Below, piece after piece: positions 34,337-40,298 of a stretch of DNA of 40,298 bases. Origin of the DNA: an uncultured Muribaculaceae bacterium (GTDB lineage Bacteria > Bacteroidota > Bacteroidia > Bacteroidales > Muribaculaceae); assembly GCA_944321905.1 (NCBI GenBank), contig CALUNI010000008.1, positions 1 through 40,298 on the forward strand. The letters run 5' to 3'. The number at the start of each line of letters is the position of its first letter. The first letter of the stretch is position 1. Made by a program: the position numbers and the translations under genes. A model generated the notes under the pieces. It made no database searches. It was not told the DNA's origin and saw only the letters and a program-made list of their open reading frames with translations.

Positions 34337-36784
34337 TTACAATTCTATGGCGTTATCTATCTTGTCTGGCAGCAGAGCTATGTCTATTACTTCTTTGATA
34401 GTGCTTACATAATGGAAATTCAATCCTTTTAAGTATGCTTCTTTTATTTCGTCAACATCTTTCTTGTTTTCTTTACACAAAACGATGTCAACTATACCGG
34501 CTCGCTTCGCTGCCAGAATCTTTTCCTTGATTCCGCCAACGGGCAACACTTTGCCCCGCAAAGTAATCTCGCCGGTCATAGCCAAGTTGGGACGTACTTT
34601 GCGCTGCGTAAAGGTTGAAGCCAACGAGGTCACCATAGTCACACCTGCCGACGGACCATCTTTTGGTATTGCACCTTCGGGGACATGTATGTGCACATTG
34701 TACTTGTCAAACAATTCATAGTCGATGCCAAACAAGGAACTGTGCGCTTTCAAATATTGCAAGGCAATGACTGCCGACTCTTTCATCACGTCTCCGAGAT
34801 TGCCGGTAAGCGTCAATTTTTCGCCTTTCCCTTTCGATATGGAAGATTCGACAAATAATATTTCGCCACCTACCGCTGTCCACGCAAGCCCTGTAACAAC
34901 GCCTGCAAACTCGTTCCCCTCATACTTGTCCCTAAAATATTCCTCGGGGCCCAACAGGTCTTTCAGCTGTTCAACCGTAATAGTTGTGGGGAAATCTTCA
35001 TTCGAGGCCTTGAGTCGAGCTATCCGTCTTAATATTTTAGCTATGGACTTATCCAGTTGGCGAACTCCCGACTCTCGGGTATATGAATCGATGATTCGGG
35101 CTATGGTCGCCTTTGGAAAATCTATTTCTTTCGGCGCAAAACCATGTTCTCCAAGCTGCTTTGGTATCAAATGCTTTCTTGCTATCTCCACCTTCTCCTC
35201 TTGGATATATCCGTTTATCTCGATAACTTCCATACGGTCGAGCAACGGTTGCGACAGTTCCGACAACGAATTAGCCGTCGCAATAAACAATATCTTGGAA
35301 AGATCAAAGTCGAGATCTACATAATTATCATGAAAGTGGCTGTTCTGTTCCGGGTCGAGCACTTCAAGCAATGCTGAAGACGGGTCACCCTTAAAATCCT
35401 GACCAAGCTTGTCTATTTCATCAAGAACGAACACAGGATTGGCACTTTCACTCTTAATCAACCCTTGAATTATCCTACCGGGCATAGCTCCTATATATGT
35501 GCGCCGATGCCCACGTATTTCAGCTTCGTCATGAAGGCCACCCAATGAAATTCTGACATATTTTCTATTGAGGGCATCTGCAATAGACTTGCCTAACGAA
35601 GTTTTTCCAACTCCCGGAGGACCGTACAAGCAAATTATGGGAGCCTTCATATCCCCACGCAACTTCAATACAGCAAGATGCTCCAATATGCGGTCTTTGA
35701 CCTTTTCAAGCCCATAATGGTCCTTGTTCAACTTGGCTTCTACTTTTTTTAAGTTGAAATTGTCGGTCGTATATTCATTCCACGGCAAATTAAGCAATGT
35801 ATCGAGATAGGCATATTGTACAGAAAAATCGGGAGATTGGGGGTTGATCCGCTCCAATTTTTTTAATTCTTTCTCAAAAGCTTTTCCAGTCTCCTCACTC
35901 CAATGTTTCTCTGCTGCCCGTTTTTGCAATTCTTCTATATCATCATCAGAAGTGTTTCCGAGTTCATCTTGAATAGTACGAATCTGCTGCTGCAAGAAAT
36001 GCTCACGTTGCTGCTGCGACAAGTCCTCACGCGTCTTTGATTGTATGTCAGCTTTTATTGCAAGCAACTGGGCTTGCTTCGACAGTATTGAATACAACTT
36101 GTACGCACGCTGTTTGATATCGCTCTCTTCCAGCAGTTCCTGTTTTGTTGATGGCTCTATAGGGCAATTTGCCGCAAGGAAATTAATCAAATATATTGGA
36201 TTGTCAATGTTTTTGATTGCAAAGGCCAGTTCCTTGGCACCTTCACCCATGTTCTTAAGGATGTCAAATGTCATTTCCCTGATGCTTATAATCAAAGCAT
36301 CAAATTCTTTGTCATCCTCGTCGGGGTGCATCTCATTAATCAGTTCTACGGCTCCCCTTAAATAGGGCTCTCGCGCAGTAATTGCCTTCAAATTAAAGCT
36401 TGACAGTCCCTGCAACAACACATTAGTCGTGTTGTCGGGCAGCTCGAATATCTTAATTATTTCAGCGATAACGCCATAATGGTATAAATCTTTATACCCG
36501 GGATCTTCGGTTTTCCCGTTAACCTGACACACCACGCCTATTTTAGTTCTCTTCTTTTGCGCGTCTTGTATAAGGTTCAACGACTTATTTCGTCCTACAG
36601 CCACAGGCAATGTAATCCCCGGGAAAAGCACCATATTGCGCAAAGCCAGAATCGGCATGTCATTCATGTCGGTCAATTCGTCTTTGCTCTCCGTGCCTTC
36701 TCCCTTTATTTCTGTGAATATAGGCATTATATGTGGAGTTTCATCGTTTGGCTCGTTGTCAAAATCATTGAAGTAGTTAATCAT
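34337..36784 (-). CDS. lon: ATP-dependent protease Lon
   Basis: Lon degrades misfolded and regulatory proteins in the cytoplasm. The 815-residue protein has the N-terminal substrate-binding domain (about 40-240), a coiled-coil region with SQQQREHFLQQQIRTI, Walker A GPPGVGKT at 388-395, Walker B FVLDEIDKLG near 453, and the protease dyad Ser712 (KDGPSAG) and Lys755 (GGIKEK), 43 residues apart as in E. coli. The extra acidic N-terminal 40 residues are usual in Bacteroidetes. It is encoded just upstream of clpP and clpX on the same strand, so the main ATP-dependent proteases form a cluster. Confidence 0.98.
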   Translation of the reverse strand: MINYFNDFDNEPNDETPHIMPIFTEIKGEGTESKDELTDMNDMPILALRNMVLFPGITLPVAVGRNKSLNLIQDAQKKRTKIGVVCQVNGKTEDPGYKDLYHYGVIAEIIKIFELPDNTTNVLLQGLSSFNLKAITAREPYLRGAVELINEMHPDEDDKEFDALIISIREMTFDILKNMGEGAKELAFAIKNIDNPIYLINFLAANCPIEPSTKQELLEESDIKQRAYKLYSILSKQAQLLAIKADIQSKTREDLSQQQREHFLQQQIRTIQDELGNTSDDDIEELQKRAAEKHWSEETGKAFEKELKKLERINPQSPDFSVQYAYLDTLLNLPWNEYTTDNFNLKKVEAKLNKDHYGLEKVKDRILEHLAVLKLRGDMKAPIICLYGPPGVGKTSLGKSIADALNRKYVRISLGGLHDEAEIRGHRRTYIGAMPGRIIQGLIKSESANPVFVLDEIDKLGQDFKGDPSSALLEVLDPEQNSHFHDNYVDLDFDLSKILFIATANSLSELSQPLLDRMEVIEINGYIQEEKVEIARKHLIPKQLGEHGFAPKEIDFPKATIARIIDSYTRESGVRQLDKSIAKILRRIARLKASNEDFPTTITVEQLKDLLGPEEYFRDKYEGNEFAGVVTGLAWTAVGGEILFVESSISKGKGEKLTLTGNLGDVMKESAVIALQYLKAHSSLFGIDYELFDKYNVHIHVPEGAIPKDGPSAGVTMVTSLASTFTQRKVRPNLAMTGEITLRGKVLPVGGIKEKILAAKRAGIVDIVLCKENKKDVDEIKEAYLKGLNFHYVSTIKEVIDIALLPDKIDNAIEL

Positions 36785-36915
36785 CTCTTTTGCTTAGCTT
36801 ACAAATACAACAATATGCATACAAAATATATGCCAAAAAGCATAATAGCTACAAAACATAATTAAATTCTGCTCAAAAACAATTTGACTTAACACCAAAT
36901 ACAGTGAAAGTCGGA

Positions 36916-36946
36916 AGCAATGCAAAGCTTACTTGGTTTTGCATTG
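36916..36946 (-). terminator. Hairpin downstream of the META lipoprotein gene
   Basis: A perfect 10-base stem (36916-36925 with 36937-36946), extended by a CGG/CCG pair, lies about 115 bases after the META stop. No T tract follows on the minus strand. The 276-base gap around it holds no convincing gene; a lon promoter must lie here but was not recognised. Confidence 0.4.
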
Positions 36947-37060
36947 CCGAGACACATCCCGCATTTATAGAAATATTGCAAAATCTAATCAAGTCCTTAG
37001 CCGACGCTCTGTTACCTCTTGCACAGTAAAATTGCAATTAGGTTGTGCGTTACATATCTG

Positions 37061-37906
37061 TCACTTTAAACGCAACTTTTTTAATACCGCTACGCATTCA
37101 CCTTTGTTGTCATACAAAGCAATCTGATTACCATCGATTGGCTTGCACGTTTCTGTTTCTTCCAAAGCCACCAAGAGTGCTGTTTCAGTCTTTATATTTT
37201 CGCACATCTTCATCGTCGAAATCAATTGTTGAAACTGCACGCCCCAGTCTTTCCCATAATCAATGTATATTGACCCGTTCACGATATTACATCCCGAATT
37301 CCCATGCAACGACAATTGATCAAGGTCTATCACCAGTTTTACATTTTCGTCGGTAATTTTTTTGCCACTTATTTCTTCAACAGTCCACGCCCCATTCATA
37401 AAGTTCAGATTCTGCTCTTTCAATATAGCCAAAGTGTGGCCATTCTTGGCTAAAAGATGCAGGTACTTGATATCCTTTTTTTCAAACAACTTCATAGACG
37501 TAGCCTCGCCAAACGCCTTCATGACATCTTGTTCCGAAGTCTCATTGTCGCAGGCCATCATTGTTGAAATGATATTGTCAAACTTAATTGACGAACTGTC
37601 GCATTCAAAAGTTCCATTTATAACGTTGCAGCCATTATTGCCATAAAATCTGTTATCTGAAAAATCAAGAGTGAAGAATGGACGCTCTAAAGTCTTGACC
37701 GGATTATCCTTTATAGACATGAATGTCCATTCACCGGCTACCTGTTTCGCAGGGTTATTTATGACAATTTCATTGGGCACTCTTCCTACATTTACAGTAT
37801 CGACGCTTTCCTCCACAACTTTAGCTTTATTGCTTTTCTTCAACGTTGAGCAACCTACTATTAATATCGATGCTAATATAAAAATAACAACTTTAAAAGC
37901 CTTCAT
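37061..37906 (-). CDS. Lipoprotein with two META domains
   Basis: A 281-residue envelope protein. The lipobox LIVGC gives the lipidated Cys at residue 19. Two META domains follow, at about 50-160 and 168-278. Each has the family's glycine-asparagine turn (NNGCNVINGTF and GNSGCNIVNGSI), and each ends in a LAILKEQ- or VAVLKKL-like strand. Paired Cys residues in each copy may form disulfides (CNVINGTFEC, MKMCENIK). META proteins include HslJ, linked to heat and novobiocin resistance, but the biochemical role is unknown. It follows the NADH dehydrogenase gene by 23 bases. Confidence 0.85.
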   Translation of the reverse strand: MKAFKVVIFILASILIVGCSTLKKSNKAKVVEESVDTVNVGRVPNEIVINNPAKQVAGEWTFMSIKDNPVKTLERPFFTLDFSDNRFYGNNGCNVINGTFECDSSSIKFDNIISTMMACDNETSEQDVMKAFGEATSMKLFEKKDIKYLHLLAKNGHTLAILKEQNLNFMNGAWTVEEISGKKITDENVKLVIDLDQLSLHGNSGCNIVNGSIYIDYGKDWGVQFQQLISTMKMCENIKTETALLVALEETETCKPIDGNQIALYDNKGECVAVLKKLRLK

Positions 37907-37929
37907 AATCTCTCTTTAAAATATTACAA

Positions 37930-39222
37930 TCATTCTTTTGCCAAATCCCAGTGACCGCGATATGGATACTTGGTCGGACGCACAAGCAACCGTAACGAAG
38001 TTGAGTATGTGCAATACGCCCAAATCCAATTAATCAGCACGGTTAACTTGTTTCGCATGCCGAGTATCGAAATCAGATGAACAAACATCCAAGTAAACCA
38101 TGCAGGCCGCCCATACATATGCAACTTGTTTAAATCGGCCACTGCCCTATTCCGCCCTACGGTAGCCATCGAACCTTTATCTTTGTACTTAAATTCCTTA
38201 TCGAAGCGTCCCGAATTCAAATTCTCACTCAAGCAGCGAGCCTGTTGGATAGCGACCTGTGCCAATTGAGGATACCCGTGAGGGTATTCCGGGCTTTCAA
38301 GGTAGGCGATGTCACCAAGGGCAAACACGTCGTCATACCCTTTTACCTTATTAAATGCATCCACTATGAATCGTCCGCCGCGAGCATAGACCGATTTATC
38401 AAACCCACCTATAGGCTCGCCCGTTATGCCGGCAGTCCAAATCAATGTTTCGCAATATACTTCTTCGCCATCGGCAAACTTCACAATATTGTTGTCATAG
38501 CTCACCATTGTGGTGTTCAGCTTAACGTCAACCATAAGGTGCCCTAAATATTCTCGTGCATGGCGCGACGCGTCTTCACTCATTGTACGCAACACCCTGT
38601 CGGCTCCCTCTACGATTAAGATTTTTATATCATCCTTCTCTAATTCGGGATACTCTCTGGGGACTATGTAACGTTTCATTTCGCCTATGGCACCGGCAAC
38701 CTCCACGCCTGTTGGCCCGGCTCCGATAACCACGAAACTCAACAATTGTTTCTTGCGCTCGTGACTTTTTGTTATGCTGGCTCGTTCAAGCCTGTCAAGT
38801 AACTCATTCCTCAATCTTATGGCCTCGGCCACCGACTTAAGGGTATATACCTTGTCGCGCAAATCTTTCATGCCAAAAAAGTTACTTGTAGTCCCGGCTG
38901 CAATAATCAGATAGTCATAACTTATAGTCTCGAATTGAGTGGTAACTGTCTTATTCTCAGTATCCACATTCTTTACCTCTCCCATGTGGAATCTGACGTG
39001 TTTCATATGCCTCATTTCCCTTCTGAATGGGAATGAAATACTGCCCGTGTCCAAACCCGAAGATGCTATCTGGTAAAACAGAGGGGGGAAAGAATGAAAG
39101 TTATGCCTGTCTATGAGAGTAATGTCAAATTTATTTTTATCTAAAACCTTTATCGCATTCAACCCGGCAAAGCCGCCTCCTATAATGACAATATGCTTCT
39201 TGCTACCTGTCTCTAATTCCAT
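37930..39222 (-). CDS. ndh: Type II NADH:quinone oxidoreductase
   Basis: A peripheral-membrane flavoprotein that passes electrons from NADH to quinone without pumping protons. The 430-residue protein has the FAD dinucleotide fold GGGFAGLNA at about 15-23, the NADH fold VVIGAGPTGVEVAG near 165, and ALGDIAYLES for FAD. A C-terminal membrane-anchoring part with FTWMFVHLISILGMRNKL completes it. Length and motifs match NDH-2. It ends 23 bases before the META lipoprotein gene, with which it may be co-transcribed, and starts 78 bases after luxS. Confidence 0.93.
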   Translation of the reverse strand: MELETGSKKHIVIIGGGFAGLNAIKVLDKNKFDITLIDRHNFHSFPPLFYQIASSGLDTGSISFPFRREMRHMKHVRFHMGEVKNVDTENKTVTTQFETISYDYLIIAAGTTSNFFGMKDLRDKVYTLKSVAEAIRLRNELLDRLERASITKSHERKKQLLSFVVIGAGPTGVEVAGAIGEMKRYIVPREYPELEKDDIKILIVEGADRVLRTMSEDASRHAREYLGHLMVDVKLNTTMVSYDNNIVKFADGEEVYCETLIWTAGITGEPIGGFDKSVYARGGRFIVDAFNKVKGYDDVFALGDIAYLESPEYPHGYPQLAQVAIQQARCLSENLNSGRFDKEFKYKDKGSMATVGRNRAVADLNKLHMYGRPAWFTWMFVHLISILGMRNKLTVLINWIWAYCTYSTSLRLLVRPTKYPYRGHWDLAKE

Positions 39223-39300
39223 AAAGAGTAATATCTATAAAATATTTGTTTGCAAAATTCGCAATAATTATTGAAATCAGTGAAATATCAATCTTATTTT

Positions 39301-39783
39301 TTAAACGGGATAAGTCATATTGGCATCCGACATGCACTCCAACACCTCTTTCAGATATTTCTTGGCCTCCCAGTTTGCCATCGGCAAGTTATTTAGCATG
39401 TAATTTCCACAATCATGAGCCGAAGCACCCGGTATCTCGCCATTGTAAGCCGCCACAAAAGAAAACATCTCGACCATTAACGGTAAAATATCCTGCGGAA
39501 CATAATCTCCGGATAGCAATAAATAAAACCCGGTGCAGCATCCCATGGGACCAAAATATACTATTTTACTTCCCCATTCCGCATGGTTGCGCAAGAAAGT
39601 GGCACCCAAATGTTCTATCGTATGAATTGCAGCCTGCCCAATTGCCGGCTCTTTATTCGGCTCTTTCATTCGCAAGTCGAAGGTCGTCACCACATCACCT
39701 TTTTCCAAGTAATCTTTTCTCGACACATAAACCCCGCGTAACAACCTTGTATGATCAACCTTAAAACTATCAATCTTTTCCAT
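39301..39783 (-). CDS. luxS: S-ribosylhomocysteine lyase
   Basis: LuxS splits S-ribosylhomocysteine into homocysteine and DPD, the precursor of autoinducer 2. The 160-residue protein has the metal site His54, Glu57, His58 (HTIEHLGAT) and Cys125 (AHDCGNY), and the catalytic Cys82 in GCCTGFY. mtnN, the enzyme before it in the pathway, ends 13 bases upstream, so the pair forms an operon for recycling S-adenosylhomocysteine. No AI-2 receptor or uptake gene is in the window, so a signalling role is not shown. Confidence 0.97.
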   Translation of the reverse strand: MEKIDSFKVDHTRLLRGVYVSRKDYLEKGDVVTTFDLRMKEPNKEPAIGQAAIHTIEHLGATFLRNHAEWGSKIVYFGPMGCCTGFYLLLSGDYVPQDILPLMVEMFSFVAAYNGEIPGASAHDCGNYMLNNLPMANWEAKKYLKEVLECMSDANMTYPV

Positions 39784-39796
39784 ATGCTTTCAAACT

Positions 39797-40298
39797 CTAT
39801 TTCAAATTCTCCAATAATTGTTTTACTATTTCAAAAGTTTGTTTGGGTGCATCCGACCAAAAATCCTCATATTGCTTTATGTTGTTATGACCCGCACCGG
39901 GCGAATCACTTATTACTCGCAGGCAAGCCATAGGCACACCGCATCTATGGCAAACATGAGCAATGGCAGCAGATTCCATATCCACAGCAAGCGCGTCGCT
40001 AAAGTGAGATTTTATTGCATCGACGCTGTCCATGCTGTCGATAAATTTGTCTCCCGAACACAACAGCCCTTTCTTTACGTTGTCGCGACACGGTAGTAAT
40101 TCCAAAACCCTGCCATCTGTCTTAAAATAACGGGGCATTTCCGCTGCTTGCCCATATTCGGTTCCGGGACCACACCACACGTCGTGATAAGCTATCCTGT
40201 CTGCAACAACAACATCCATCACATTTACGCTTTTATCTGCCCCGCCGGCTACGCCTGTGTTAATTATCAAGTCGGGGGTATATTTCTCCAACAATGTC
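39797..40298 (-). CDS. mtnN: 5'-methylthioadenosine/S-adenosylhomocysteine nucleosidase (start outside window)
   Basis: The C-terminal 166 residues of the Pfs/MtnN nucleosidase, which removes adenine from S-adenosylhomocysteine and methylthioadenosine. The frame is open to the last base, so the start lies beyond the window. Visible motifs are NTGVAGGAD, AVDMESAAIAHVC (substrate-binding Met-Glu) and the catalytic Asp in VISDSPGAGHN. It precedes luxS by 13 bases. A purine nucleoside phosphorylase is excluded by these motifs. Confidence 0.95.
   Translation of the reverse strand, partial: TLLEKYTPDLIINTGVAGGADKSVNVMDVVVADRIAYHDVWCGPGTEYGQAAEMPRYFKTDGRVLELLPCRDNVKKGLLCSGDKFIDSMDSVDAIKSHFSDALAVDMESAAIAHVCHRCGVPMACLRVISDSPGAGHNNIKQYEDFWSDAPKQTFEIVKQLLENLK

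Noticed and set aside
36995-37060. In-frame extension of about 23 codons after the META lipoprotein stop
   Set aside because: Stop-codon read-through has no supporting sequence signal, and the META domain is already complete.
1-40298. tRNA genes, rRNA genes, CRISPR arrays, prophage genes
   Set aside because: No cloverleaf with a T-loop pattern, no spaced direct repeats and no phage or recombinase motifs were seen in either strand.

Overview
The window is a stretch of ordinary chromosome from a member of the Bacteroidales. Several things point there: promoters of the TAnnTTTG (-7) type, few clear Shine-Dalgarno sites, an OstA-like LPS-transport protein next to two PpiC/SurA chaperones, a minimal TatA/TatC pair, group 2 OMP decarboxylase, a DUF4153 membrane protein, a PD40-repeat protein, and a MutL with a Bacteroidetes-like C-terminus. 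A gut family such as Muribaculaceae would fit, but the sequence alone does not prove it. No rRNA, tRNA, CRISPR array, prophage or intact insertion sequence was seen. No gap between genes exceeds about 300 bases.

Layout. (1) 1-2.5 kb, plus strand: the 3' part of a CzcA/CusA-type RND efflux pump, overlapping its TolC-like outer-membrane partner. (2) 2.6-5.3 kb, plus: a tight four-gene cluster of a small acidic protein, agmatine deiminase (aguA), N-carbamoylputrescine amidase (aguB) and a CYTH triphosphatase. AguA and AguB make putrescine from agmatine. (3) 5.3-7.8 kb, minus: tatA-tatC-rlmD. (4) 7.9-8.8 kb, plus: fabD with a strong terminator. (5) 8.9-9.1 kb: a nested foldback element. (6) 9.1-12.0 kb, minus: a secreted M3 peptidase and a nitroreductase. 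(7) 12.1-17.2 kb, plus: prfA, DUF4153 protein, pyrF, pgk. (8) 17.2-25.7 kb, minus: surA-like, ostA-like and mutL as one operon, followed by a TPR/PD40 lipo- or periplasmic protein, floA and a PHP phosphatase. (9) 25.9-36.8 kb, minus: a second PpiC chaperone, guaB, recQ, clpX, clpP and lon. (10) 37-40.3 kb, minus: a double-META lipoprotein, type II NADH dehydrogenase, luxS and the 3' part of mtnN.

How the genes work together. Envelope biogenesis is concentrated in 17-28 kb (two periplasmic PPIases, an OstA-like LPS transport protein, flotillin). Protein quality control is grouped in 32-37 kb (ClpXP and Lon). MtnN and LuxS at the right edge are consecutive steps of S-adenosylhomocysteine recycling and autoinducer-2 precursor formation. 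Most transcription units have a recognisable -7 box 15-80 bases upstream of the start and a hairpin terminator.

I found no convincing undescribed multi-gene system. The best leads are non-coding or very small: the 161-bp nested foldback after the M3 peptidase, a possible 26-residue reading frame inside an inverted repeat between clpX and recQ, a GC-rich block covering the DUF4153 gene, and alternative hairpins in the lon-clpP gap.
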